A stretch of DNA of 64,000 nt from Staphylococcus sp. IVB6181 (GTDB lineage: Bacteria > Bacillota > Bacilli > Staphylococcales > Staphylococcaceae). This document shows, one piece after another, positions 43,887 to 51,698 of the stretch. Numbering within the stretch: the first letter of the stretch is position 1; each line of letters opens with the position of its first letter. The notes beneath the pieces are model-generated. The model saw nothing but the letters and a program-made list of their open reading frames with translations. It was not told the origin of the DNA and ran no database searches. The translations under genes were made by a program, and so were the position numbers. Where the stretch lies: NCBI RefSeq assembly GCF_025561445.1, contig NZ_CP095096.1, positions 723,822-787,821 on the forward strand, written 5' to 3'.

Positions 43887-44573
43887 ATGGATGTTAGAGA
43901 GTTAAAATTACAAACAGTAAAAGATGCAGTATCAGAAATTAAAGATGGTATGGTTGTAGGCATTGGTACAGGCAGTACGATTGAATTATTATTACCGCAT
44001 ATTGCAGCGCTGCTGGAAGATGGGACCACAAAGATTACAGGTGTTTGTACATCCAATAAAACAGGATTAGCTGCGAAAGAATTAGGAATTACGATTGTAG
44101 ATGTAAATGATGTGGATCATATCGATGTCGCAATCGACGGTGCTGATGAGTTCGATCCTGATTTGAATCTTATTAAAGGCGGAGGCGGCGCATTGTTTCG
44201 AGAAAAAGTAATTGATGAAATGGCTGAACGTTTTGTGGTTATTGCTGATGAAACGAAACAAGTAGATTATTTAGGCCAAACGTTTAAATTGCCGGTTGAA
44301 GTCGATCGCTTCAATTGGATGCTTGTCGCAAAGAAAATCGAAGCACAAACGAAAGCGAAAGTGACACGCCGAAATGTTGAAGACATTACGTTCGTGACAG
44401 ATAACGGCAACTATATTTTAGATATAGAATTACCGCCGAACACAGATCCATACGATATGCATAACTATTTAATCAACTTAACAGGTGTATTAGAAACTGG
44501 ATACTTCTTAGATCTTGCAGATCGTGTCATAGTAGGCAAGCAGCAAGGTGTAGAAATTATCGATAAAGCGTAA
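43887..44573 (+). CDS. rpiA: Ribose-5-phosphate isomerase A
   Basis: This 228-residue enzyme interconverts ribose 5-phosphate and ribulose 5-phosphate in the pentose phosphate pathway. Diagnostic motifs are GIGTGSTIELLLPH (phosphate loop), DVAIDGADEFDPDLNLIKGGGGALFREK (catalytic region) and VTDNGNYILDIELP. ACAAGGAG precedes the ATG. It appears to be in an operon with galM. In S. aureus the neighbouring gene on the other side is lyrA, as here, except that an IS element now lies between them. Confidence 0.95.
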   Translation: MDVRELKLQTVKDAVSEIKDGMVVGIGTGSTIELLLPHIAALLEDGTTKITGVCTSNKTGLAAKELGITIVDVNDVDHIDVAIDGADEFDPDLNLIKGGGGALFREKVIDEMAERFVVIADETKQVDYLGQTFKLPVEVDRFNWMLVAKKIEAQTKAKVTRRNVEDITFVTDNGNYILDIELPPNTDPYDMHNYLINLTGVLETGYFLDLADRVIVGKQQGVEIIDKA

Positions 44574-44603
44574 ATAACATAGATAAAATAAAGGCTCTTT
44601 AAT

Positions 44604-44653
44604 AAATTCGGTTGATGAGATAACTGATTGGTTATTTCTCAATCGAATTTTTT
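44604..44653 (+). terminator. Terminator after rpiA
   Basis: AAATTCGGTTGATGAGATAAC and GTTATTTCTCAATCGAATTT form a long imperfect stem, followed by six T. It protects rpiA independently of the hairpin split by the IS. Confidence 0.8.
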
Positions 44654-44684
44654 GCATCAGGTGAATTTGATGTAGAGTTAAAAT

Positions 44685-44699
44685 AAGAAGCGCACTGGC
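44685..44699. other. Left arm of a terminator split by the IS element
   Basis: AAGAAGCGCACTGGC is the complement of GCCAGTGCGCTTTCTT at 46558-46573, apart from one extra A. The two arms, with the loop TAACAGTCAAATGACCGTATT left after removing the IS and one target copy, would make a strong bidirectional terminator between rpiA and lyrA. Confidence 0.75.
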
Positions 44700-44715
44700 T
44701 AACAGTCAAATGACC

Positions 44716-44718
44716 GTA
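44716..44718. repeat. Target-site duplication, left copy
   Basis: GTA directly precedes the left end of the IS and recurs at 46553-46555 directly after the right end, as expected for the 3-bp duplications made by IS3-family elements. Confidence 0.6.
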
Positions 44719-44796
44719 TGAACTGCTCCCTGTCAAGTAGACAGGAAAAAAACAAAAAATAATTTATTGGGAATCTGATAAACAAATTTTAAGTTA

Positions 44797-44838
44797 CTGT
44801 ACAAATGAGTTGATAAATCTCGTTTGTACAGTTTTTTT
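44797..44838 (+). terminator. Terminator inside the left end of the IS
   Basis: CTGTACAAATGAG and CTCGTTTGTACAG form a perfect stem and are followed by seven T on the plus strand. It would stop transcripts entering the element from the rpiA side, which would otherwise be antisense to the transposase. Confidence 0.8.
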
Positions 44839-44866
44839 ATTCTCCTAGCGCACTATCGTTTGCTTG

Positions 44867-44914
44867 ATCTGGTAAAAAAGTGGTGCGCTACGCACACTAC
44901 TTCTTTTACCAGAT
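44867..44914. repeat. Long hairpin-forming repeat downstream of orfB
   Basis: ATCTGGTAAAA (44867-44877) and TTTTACCAGAT (44904-44914) are perfect inverted repeats, continued inward by AAGTGGTGCG against CGCACACTACTT with small bulges, leaving a three-base loop. It lies in the non-coding tail of the IS. Confidence 0.7.
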
Positions 44915-44940
44915 TATTTAGGGTAGACATTAGTTAGAAG

Positions 44941-45729
44941 TTAAGCAATTAATCTTTCCATTTCCAAAGTAATTCTCTCATTGTTGTAAAAATCAATGTA
45001 TTCTTTAAACTGCGAGCGTGCAGTTTTTATATCCTTGAATTTATAATGTCTATTACCGCGATAAATTTCTGATTTCATTATTCCCCAAAATGATTCCATT
45101 GGACTATTATCTATGCATCGTCCGACTCGTGACATGCTTTGAATAACACCTTGCTCATCGAGCAAGAATTTAAAATGTTTGCTTGTATATTGAAAACCTC
45201 TGTCGCTATGTAGTATTAAGCCGCTTATATTTTTCACTTTCTTTAACGCTTTATTGAAAGTATTAAAAACCAGCTGATTGTTATTTGAGTAACTTATATC
45301 ATAGCTTACAATTTTACCTGTTCCGAGATCTCTGATAGCGCTTAAATAAAATTTCCTTCCATTTTCTAAAATAAGTTCTGTCACATCTGTTACCCATTTT
45401 TTGTTAGCTTCCGTTTCACTAAATTCTCTATCTAATAAATTCTCGGCAGTAATAGTAGGTGTTGAGGGTCTATATCTTTTTCTTGCAGCACGTATGCAAG
45501 ATTTTAGACCTAATTTTTTCATTAAACGATATACTCGTTTACGACTTACTTTTTTATCCAGTCTTAAACAGATATATATACGAATACGACGATAACCATA
45601 TATACCGTTGTATTTATTGAAAATCCACAAGATTTCTTTCATTAATATTTCATCTTCAATTTCACGCTGTGTTTTAAATTCTCTTCTCTTTCTCCACTTA
45701 TAATAACTGGCTCTAGAAATTCCAACCAC
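44941..45729 (-). CDS. IS3-family transposase OrfB (catalytic part)
   Basis: The 262-residue region from the first internal ATG contains the DDE integrase core: the aspartate in KWVTDVTEL, the aspartate in LILHSDRGFQYTS, and the glutamate in CIDNSPMESFWGIMKSE. An N-terminal VGISRASYYKWRKRREF matches the family's HTH_21 region. The frame is open upstream of this ATG and joins orfA by a -1 shift at 45837-45843, so the natural product is an OrfAB fusion. The C terminus (YNNERITLEMERLIA) is shorter than usual, since a T-P-x-x-Y-R tail is missing; this may be a small deletion. Confidence 0.88.
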   Translation of the reverse strand: MVGISRASYYKWRKRREFKTQREIEDEILMKEILWIFNKYNGIYGYRRIRIYICLRLDKKVSRKRVYRLMKKLGLKSCIRAARKRYRPSTPTITAENLLDREFSETEANKKWVTDVTELILENGRKFYLSAIRDLGTGKIVSYDISYSNNNQLVFNTFNKALKKVKNISGLILHSDRGFQYTSKHFKFLLDEQGVIQSMSRVGRCIDNSPMESFWGIMKSEIYRGNRHYKFKDIKTARSQFKEYIDFYNNERITLEMERLIA

Positions 45730-45788
45730 CTTACATAACAGAGTTATTGGATATTCATTTTTTAAGTCTTCTATTACAAGGTACTCAA

Positions 45789-46494
45789 CTATTTGTCTAA
45801 ACGGCGATTGATCAGCTCTCTTTCTTTCTCCTTCAACTTTTTTAAAATCTTGTTTTCCATTTCTAAGTATTTGATTCTTTCTTCAAGAGCTTTTGTTTTA
45901 GCTAATGCTTGTTCTTCATCAGTCATTGTCTGAGTTGGCTTACCTTTACCTCTTCCGTCTACAAGACCGGCACTTCCAAATTGTTCATATTTTTTAACCC
46001 AACTATATACTTGGCCATAAATAACATTATATTTTAAAGCTGTTTTCTTATAATCGTTTTCTGACTCAATACATGCTTCTACTATTTCTACACGTTCTTC
46101 GAACGTTGTTTTTCTCGCTTTCATTGAATACACCCCCTAGTAATGGAGAATATGAAACATTCTCTTTTCCTAAAGTATATCGTTTTATCCAATCCCTAAC
46201 AGTAGAATATGCTGGAATATTATATTTTATTGCTAAATCAACAGCAGAAACACCTTCAGTTAAGTATTCCTGAACAATTGTTTCTTTAAATGCTTTACTA
46301 TAAGTATTATTGCTTTTCTTTGGTAATAGTACCTCAACGCCATGTACTTTATATTGGTGATATTTAAACATCACCTGTTTACGATTTAATTCTATACCAC
46401 TCTTTTCTATAGCTTCATTACAACTATAACCTTCATCTATTAAACTAAATGTTAAGAGAAATAATTTAATGTCACTTTCGAGATATTTAGACAT
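45789..46494 (-). pseudogene. IS3-family OrfA (helix-turn-helix part), frameshifted
   Basis: Two overlapping minus-strand frames make one OrfA of about 235 residues. The first (from 46494) has a helix-turn-helix with SKAFKETIVQEYLTEGVSAVDL and breaks after SYSPLLGG. The second resumes as YSMKARKTTFEERVEIVEACI, continues with a second helix-turn-helix (KTALKYNVIYGQVYSWVKKY), and ends in a leucine-zipper-like coiled coil (KALEERIKYLEMENKILKKL). The switch is at a run of five C on the plus strand (46133-46137); four would restore the frame. As written the element cannot make full OrfA. Confidence 0.85.
45837..45843 (-). other. Programmed -1 frameshift site of the IS
   Basis: On the minus strand A-AAA-AAG lies in the orfA frame about 15 codons before the orfA stop. 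After a -1 slip the ribosome continues into the open orfB frame. This heptamer is the classic slippery site of IS3-family elements. Confidence 0.8.
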
Positions 46495-46552
46495 AAGAAT
46501 GCTCCCCCTATAGTTTTGTTTTTTTAGTGTCTACTATAGGGGGAGCATATCA

Positions 46553-46573
46553 GTATTGCCAGTGCGCTTTCTT
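46553..46573. other. Right target duplication and right arm of the split terminator
   Basis: GTA at 46553-46555 repeats the three bases before the left IS end. GCCAGTGCGCTTTCTT at 46558-46573 is the right arm of the hairpin whose left arm is at 44685-44699. It lies five bases from the lyrA stop codon. Confidence 0.7.
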
Positions 46574-46577
46574 TAAC

Positions 46578-47549
46578 TTATTCTTTATGTTCTCTATCTT
46601 CTTTTGTATCCTTTAATTCGTTGTGTGTATCTGTATCGTTAATGTTCTTGTCTTCAGGATGTATGTCATCTTCTTTTGTTTCTGTAACAGGTGCGTCTGC
46701 ATCTGTTTCGTCTTCATGTTTCGGATAATCGAAGTAGTTATTCGGTTCTACTTCTTCAAGGGTATCTTTGGTGAAGAAATAGAAACATGCTCTGATAATC
46801 AGACTCAGTATAATGAAGATTGCGCCGACAAGTGTCGTACTTAAAGCAATGACTTTCATTGAGAAGACATCGCCTAATTCTTCGCTGAAGAAGAAGACAA
46901 GTCCAAATGACATAATGGCATGGAAGACTACTGCGATATAAATCGTACGGCCTTTAGTACCTCTAATCAACTCACCGATAATCATTGAGAAAGCAAAATG
47001 ATAAAGCAAGTTATAGAGTGTATATTCCATACTGAATGAAGCATTTGCACTCCATAGTGCATATAAAATACCTACGATAATAGAGGCAAACAATGTGTTG
47101 GTTTTATTTTCTACCACATTTTGCAAATAAGAACGAAAACCGAACTCTACAAAGAATGCCATTATAATATGTCCAATCAGAATAGAAATGACTGACACAG
47201 ATAAGTTTTTAGATTGTAAAATAATAAAGCTGTCCGCGTATGTATTAAAGGCATACATACAAATAATACAAATTACTGACGGCAATATTGCGGCTAATAA
47301 TATTCTCTCAATGACTTTAAAACTGATTGAGAGTTTTAAACCGGCAATTTGTGCACGTTTATTTCTAAATACAATTAAGCAGATCACAGCTGCGATAAAT
47401 GGCGCAAGTGTGCTTAAGTCGAAGACAAAGCGTTTAAATGGTACTTGGCCTTGAAAATCTTTCAGGATCAATGGGAGCGCATATGCGAGTACATAAAAGA
47501 CGAAAATTGTCATAGCCCATTGGAAACCAGATATGCGTTTCGTGTTCAT
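46578..47549 (-). CDS. lyrA: Lysostaphin resistance protein A / SpdC, CPBP-like membrane protein
   Basis: This 323-residue protein starts at the ATG at 47549, seven bases after GGAGG; the upstream extension lacks a ribosome site. It has about eight membrane helices and matches S. aureus LyrA (SpdC) from [18 protein letters not shown] to [12 protein letters not shown] as I remember that protein. The CPBP protease motif is degenerate: the usual E-E-x-x-x-R is here V-E-F-G-F-R. The acidic cytoplasmic tail is about 65 residues, much shorter than in S. aureus. SpdC modulates the WalKR system and, with SagB, glycan strand release. Its natural terminator was split by the IS. Confidence 0.9.
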   Translation of the reverse strand: MNTKRISGFQWAMTIFVFYVLAYALPLILKDFQGQVPFKRFVFDLSTLAPFIAAVICLIVFRNKRAQIAGLKLSISFKVIERILLAAILPSVICIICMYAFNTYADSFIILQSKNLSVSVISILIGHIIMAFFVEFGFRSYLQNVVENKTNTLFASIIVGILYALWSANASFSMEYTLYNLLYHFAFSMIIGELIRGTKGRTIYIAVVFHAIMSFGLVFFFSEELGDVFSMKVIALSTTLVGAIFIILSLIIRACFYFFTKDTLEEVEPNNYFDYPKHEDETDADAPVTETKEDDIHPEDKNINDTDTHNELKDTKEDREHKE

Positions 47550-47602
47550 TGAGAAACCTCCAATAATTACGGCAATATCCATACAGTTGTAATTAAACTA
47601 CT

Positions 47603-47631
47603 ATCATATAATACATATGGTTTTACGTGAA
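47603..47631 (-). promoter_or_regulatory. Candidate lyrA promoter
   Basis: On the minus strand TTCACG and TATGAT are 17 bases apart, and the lyrA start follows about 54 bases later. The -35 is only a partial match. Confidence 0.45.
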
Positions 47632-47791
47632 CCCTTATTATGTATTGCGTATCTTAATTCTTATTAATCGTATGGACATACATAATAACCTAATAGTATT
47701 ATACATCTCCATAATAAAGAAATAAATTACTTCCCCTGAAATGACTCATAAATGAAATATCATTGTAAAGGTTGCATGCGATAATCTTAAG

Positions 47792-47805
47792 TGAAAGCGT
47801 TTTAA
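47792..47805 (+). promoter_or_regulatory. cre-like site upstream of hutG
   Basis: TGAAAGCGTTTTAA matches the catabolite-responsive element consensus at 13 of 14 positions. Catabolite repression of histidine use by CcpA would be expected. Confidence 0.62.
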
Positions 47806-47835
47806 TATTTTTAAGAAAGGGGTATGTAAAAAGCA

Positions 47836-47870
47836 CATGCAATGTTTAGTATGCATATATAAATTGCATG
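47836..47870 (+). promoter_or_regulatory. Inverted repeat, possible hut regulator site
   Basis: CATGCAAT (47836-47843) and ATTGCATG (47863-47870) are perfect inverted repeats 19 bases apart, with another GTTGCATGCG copy at 47771-47780. The repeat lies just before the hutG ribosome site and is a candidate operator for the nearby LysR-type protein. Confidence 0.4.
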
Positions 47871-47905
47871 CTGGCATATGACAACTTTAAGGAGGATGTT
47901 GTGAG

Positions 47906-48835
47906 ATGTATAAGCAAGCCAACAAAGATTTATGGACAGGCAGAGTAGATAGTGAATCGGATGAAACACAATTTAGACATTTCCAAACTATTGAACTAAA
48001 AGATATCAATGAAACAAAATTGGATAAAAAAGAAGGTACAGGTATTTTAGGCTACGCTGTAGACAAAGGGGTAGAACTGAACAACGGCCGTGTAGGTGCA
48101 CAAGAAGGACCGGATGCAATCCGTAAAGCATTCGCTAACTTGTCTGTGCTAACACCATGTCCAGTTTATGATTACGGCAATGTTTATCATGACCACGATC
48201 ATTTAATCGATACACAAGAAGAGTATGCGGATTTAGCAGCACAAATGTTTAACAATCATTCTTATTCATTGTTAATCGGCGGCGGTCATGATATTGCTTA
48301 TGCACAATATCTTGCGATGCGCAAAGCCTATCCGAATGAATCTATCGGTGTCATTAATATTGATGCGCACTTTGATACAAGAGAAGCAGAATCTTCTACA
48401 TCAGGTACAAGTTTCAGACAGATTTTAGAAGGCGATGATAATGCGAATTACTTCGTATTAGGTATTCAACCTGCCAGCAATACGAAGCATTTATTTGATT
48501 ACGCAGAACAGCGCGGTGTTGAATTTGTGACGGTAGATGAAATTCTGCATGAAATATCACCGACTATCAAAGATAAAGTCGACCATTTTATCAACAGACA
48601 TGACATTATCATGCTGACAATTTGTATGGATGTTGTAGACAGTGCATTTGCACCGGGTGTCAGTGCACCTGCTGTGAACGGTCTCACACCGCATATCATT
48701 TTAGAATTGACGAGACGTATAGTCGGACATGAGAAATTAGTATCAGTCAGTGTCGCAGAAACGAATCCGCTGCATGATGTGGATAATCGTACTGCCAAAC
48801 TGGTTGCCTTGTTCTTGCATAACTTTATTCATTAA
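47906..48835 (+). CDS. hutG: Formimidoylglutamase
   Basis: This 309-residue ureohydrolase-superfamily enzyme hydrolyses N-formimino-L-glutamate to glutamate and formamide, the last step of histidine degradation. Metal-binding motifs of the arginase fold are GGGHDIAYAQY, INIDAHFDTRE and TICMDVVDSAFAPGVSAP, which hold the two-manganese site. AAGGAGGATGTTGTGAG precedes the ATG. It is separated from hutU and hutI by a divergent LysR gene and a transporter gene, all probably one regulon. Confidence 0.94.
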   Translation: MYKQANKDLWTGRVDSESDETQFRHFQTIELKDINETKLDKKEGTGILGYAVDKGVELNNGRVGAQEGPDAIRKAFANLSVLTPCPVYDYGNVYHDHDHLIDTQEEYADLAAQMFNNHSYSLLIGGGHDIAYAQYLAMRKAYPNESIGVINIDAHFDTREAESSTSGTSFRQILEGDDNANYFVLGIQPASNTKHLFDYAEQRGVEFVTVDEILHEISPTIKDKVDHFINRHDIIMLTICMDVVDSAFAPGVSAPAVNGLTPHIILELTRRIVGHEKLVSVSVAETNPLHDVDNRTAKLVALFLHNFIH

Positions 48836-48847
48836 TCAATCGAAAGC

Positions 48848-48890
48848 AGAAACGGATACCTCCATTTTGTTGGAAGTATCCGTTTCTTTT
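48848..48890. terminator. Bidirectional terminator, hutG / LysR gene
   Basis: AGAAACGGATACCTCCA and TGGAAGTATCCGTTTCT form a long stem with one mismatch region, followed by T on the plus strand and flanked by A on the left. Confidence 0.83.
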
Positions 48891-48893
48891 GCT

Positions 48894-49781
48894 TTATGGC
48901 TTTTCCGTTTTCCAATAATTGATGCATTCATTAATCAGTGCATTGGCAGGTTCTGATAATTTACGATGGTCGATATAATTAATGTACAGTGTACGTTCGA
49001 TTCCCGGCTGCAGTTTGACAGCATTTAAATCGTTGGCAGAAAAGGATTGGTAGTAGAAGCGGGGGATAATAGTGTGCCCTAAACCGCGATGTACTAATGT
49101 GGTCGCGGTTTCAAAACGATCCACTTCTAATATAATGTTCGGGTGAATATTCATATGCTTAAAGTATTCATCAACGTGCTTTCTGACTTGATATTGCCGG
49201 TTAGGCAGAATAAGCGGCAAATGCTGCAAAGTTTCTGCTTTGACACGCTGTCTATTTGTAAATTCATCTTTAGGAGTAATCAATACATATGGTTCTTGAT
49301 ACAGTGGTACCGAGGTAATGCCTTCTCGTTGAATTTCTTCGTTGGATAAAGCAAATTGAACATCGAAGTTCAGCAAGCTTGAAATAATATGGCGCAAACT
49401 GTGCTGCTCGACAATCTGGTAGCGCTGATTATTGAATTTTAAGTGGTGATGCTGAATGACCATTGCCATCCATGCACTGGTAGATTCTAAGATTGAAAGT
49501 TTAATGCGCGGTTCATCACTGATATTCAAGTCATACATTTGATCTAAAGTCCGGTGGTACGTATCGACTAAATCTTTAGCATACTTATAAAATTGAATCC
49601 CTTTTTCAGTGATTTTCAATTCTTTTGTGGTTCTGATAAACAATAAATAGCCTAAATCACTTTCTATTTTTTTAATCGCAGTAGTTAAGGAAGGCTGACT
49701 GATATGTAAAAATTGTGCAGCTTTGGTAAAACTATTGTACTTAACCACAGCTAAAAAATACTCTAATTGTAATATTTTCAA
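48894..49781 (-). CDS. LysR-family regulator, probable hut regulator
   Basis: This 295-residue protein has an N-terminal winged helix (LEYFLAVVKYNSFTKAAQFLHISQPSLTTAIKKIESDLGYLLF) and a LysR effector-binding domain. It lies between hutG and the transporter-hutU-hutI group, transcribed away from the latter across a 480-base region. That placement is typical for a pathway regulator responding to a pathway intermediate such as urocanate or histidine. The role in hut control is inferred from position only. Confidence 0.88.
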   Translation of the reverse strand: MKILQLEYFLAVVKYNSFTKAAQFLHISQPSLTTAIKKIESDLGYLLFIRTTKELKITEKGIQFYKYAKDLVDTYHRTLDQMYDLNISDEPRIKLSILESTSAWMAMVIQHHHLKFNNQRYQIVEQHSLRHIISSLLNFDVQFALSNEEIQREGITSVPLYQEPYVLITPKDEFTNRQRVKAETLQHLPLILPNRQYQVRKHVDEYFKHMNIHPNIILEVDRFETATTLVHRGLGHTIIPRFYYQSFSANDLNAVKLQPGIERTLYINYIDHRKLSEPANALINECINYWKTEKP

Positions 49782-50263
49782 CGTCTCATCCCCTTGTTTA
49801 AGATTTCGAAAACCATTGAAGTTAAAGCATTCCTACACATTTATAGCTTCAAGCTATGAGTAGTTAGTTTATTTATATTTGAAGTTTATAGCAATGACCC
49901 CTTATACTTAATGTGTAATGCAAGTTATTCCTCAACAATTTTTGTTGTTATTTTTTTGACATAGAATATTTAGAATTTTCAAGAAATGGTAAATATTCGA
50001 TTAATCATTTAACAATTTCTTGAACACTTAATTTATTATAGCATGATGAGAAGTGTTTAACTTGCGAGTTTATTGAAGGAGGACTTTCATTCAAACAAAG
50101 GGGCGGCAATTAAATGGTGAAGGGGACATCGTCAATCAATTGTCGCAATTTTACAAAAACTTCATAAAAATGAGAACGGTATGATACGAAGCTTAAGTCA
50201 TCGAGATCTAGTCAGAATCAAAACAGCTTTGATGTACTTGTTAAACAAAGGGGTGTACCAAGT
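49782..50263. other. Long divergent intergenic region, LysR gene / YjiH-type gene
   Basis: This 482-base AT-rich region has no gene that I can support. It holds a possible hairpin (50103-50146), two ribosome-site-like strings (GGAGGA near 50079 and AAAGGGG near 50097) and a 17-codon frame from 50114. It must contain the divergent promoters and any LysR sites, but I could not assign them with confidence. Confidence 0.5.
50103..50146 (+). promoter_or_regulatory. Possible leader hairpin before the YjiH-type gene
   Basis: GCGGCAATT (50103-50111) and AATTGTCGC (50138-50146) are inverted repeats with one mismatch, and the right arm is followed by AATTTTA. It could be an attenuator or part of an operator in the leader of the hut transport gene. 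Confidence 0.3.
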
Positions 50264-51625
50264 ATGAAAACTGAAGCAAATTTGTTATCTGGAGAGATGG
50301 AATTCCAGCCCGACGGAAAGCCGAACAAAATCACAGGGGTAAAAATGTGGCGGTTTTACGTTTTCAGTATTATCGGGATTCTGTGTTTCTTCGTACCGGT
50401 GACAATTAACGGCACAAACACGATTATTGTCGACCACGTTCATTTATGGATTCGCGCAGCACTTGGACCAGCAATGCCTTATGTGGCATTACTATTAATT
50501 CTTGCCGGAGCAGGCTTGCCTGTAATTCGACAAGATTTTAAAAAGTCAGTAACTGACTTTATCATTGTACTCTTTAAAGTCGTTGGGGCAGTGATCGGTA
50601 TCATGTATGTATTTAAGATTGGACCAGGATTATTATTCAATCCGAATTACGGCCCATTTTTATTCGATAAATTATTAACACCATTAAGTATTTTGATTCC
50701 GGTCGGTGCAGTCGCATTGTCATTACTAGTCGGCTACGGCTTATTGGAATACATCGGTGTCATTATGCAGCCGATTATGCGACCTGTCTTTAAGACACCA
50801 GGCAAATCAGCAGTCGATGCGGTAGCTTCTTTCGTAGGAAGTTATTCACTCGGATTATTGATTACTAACCGTGTTTATAAAGACGGCATGTACAACAAAA
50901 AAGAAGCAGTGATTATCGCAACAGGATTCTCAACTGTTTCAGCAACATTTATGGTAATTGTCGCAAATACATTAGATTTAATGGGACACTGGAACTTATT
51001 CTTCTGGAGTACCTTAGTCATAACATTTGTAGTTACAGCAATTTCAGCACACTTGCCTCCGATTCGCAATGAGTCGGAAGAATATTATCAAGGTCAAGAA
51101 GGACAAAAAGAAGTTGAAGTTGAGGGGAACCGCATTGTCGCTGCATATGATGAAGCGAAACGTCAATCTCATGATTCTTTACCATTATTAAAGAATATCT
51201 GGGTGAACGTTAAAGATGGATTAGAAATGACGATGGCGATTTTACCATCTATTTTATCTATCGGATTCTTCGGATTGATTTTAGCTAACTTCACACCGAT
51301 TATTGATTGGTTAAGTTACATTTTCTATCCGTTTATCTATATCTTCCCGATAGCAGATAAACCATTGCTTGCGAAAGCATCAGCAATTTCATTGATTGAA
51401 ATGTTCTTACCTTCATTATTAGTTGTGAAGTCGACAATGGCAGTGAAGCTGGTAACTGCAATTACTAGTATTTCAGCAATTATCTTCTTCTCAGCATTAG
51501 TACCATGTATTCTTGCTACGGATATCAAGATTCCGATTTGGAAATTGGCATTGATTTGGTTCATCCGTGTGGCATTAACATTATTGATCGCAATTCCATT
51601 TGCATTGCTTATCTTCGGGAATTAA
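50264..51625 (+). CDS. YjiH-family membrane transporter, probable hut-linked permease
   Basis: This 453-residue protein has about ten membrane helices and nucleoside-recognition (Gate) type segments, for example VGSYSLGLLITNRVYKDGMYNKKEAVIIATGFSTVSATF. It matches the YjiH family. A hydrophilic loop lies near residue 275 (ESEEYYQGQEGQKEVEVEG). It is located directly before hutU and hutI on the same strand, which suggests uptake of histidine or urocanate, although this is inference. AAAGGGGTG precedes the ATG. Confidence 0.85.
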   Translation: MKTEANLLSGEMEFQPDGKPNKITGVKMWRFYVFSIIGILCFFVPVTINGTNTIIVDHVHLWIRAALGPAMPYVALLLILAGAGLPVIRQDFKKSVTDFIIVLFKVVGAVIGIMYVFKIGPGLLFNPNYGPFLFDKLLTPLSILIPVGAVALSLLVGYGLLEYIGVIMQPIMRPVFKTPGKSAVDAVASFVGSYSLGLLITNRVYKDGMYNKKEAVIIATGFSTVSATFMVIVANTLDLMGHWNLFFWSTLVITFVVTAISAHLPPIRNESEEYYQGQEGQKEVEVEGNRIVAAYDEAKRQSHDSLPLLKNIWVNVKDGLEMTMAILPSILSIGFFGLILANFTPIIDWLSYIFYPFIYIFPIADKPLLAKASAISLIEMFLPSLLVVKSTMAVKLVTAITSISAIIFFSALVPCILATDIKIPIWKLALIWFIRVALTLLIAIPFALLIFGN

Positions 51626-51698
51626 AGTTAAGCAAACAATGGACCAAGGGGTAATTTCAAGTTTTAAATTTCATAATTAAACAAAGGAGAGATTTATT

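Larger units (their letters stand above)
44719..46552 (-). mobile_element. IS3-family insertion sequence (IS150-like layout), probably defective
   Basis: The element runs from TGAACTGCTCCC at its left end to GGGGGAGCATATCA at its right end; the terminal repeats share TGCTCCC and GTAGACA and are imperfect. It has orfA and orfB of an IS3-type transposase on the minus strand, a canonical A-AAA-AAG slippery site, and a 3-bp flanking repeat. It is about 1.83 kb, longer than most family members. The extra length is a 220-base non-coding tail after orfB that holds a terminator and a near-perfect hairpin. orfA carries a one-base frameshift, so it is likely inactive. Confidence 0.85.
47550..47905. other. 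Intergenic region, lyrA / hutG (divergent)
   Basis: It contains a lyrA promoter, a cre-like site and an inverted repeat before hutG, each described separately. The AT-rich remainder shows no gene. Confidence 0.6.

Noticed and set aside
44591..44653. GGCTCTTT at 44593 resembling an ISL3-type end
   Set aside because: No matching second end or transposase remnant was seen; the following sequence is explained by the rpiA terminator.
50114..50167. 17-codon frame that could be a leader peptide of the hut transport gene
   Set aside because: It has no histidine codons and no clear terminator/antiterminator pair, so leader-peptide attenuation is not supported.
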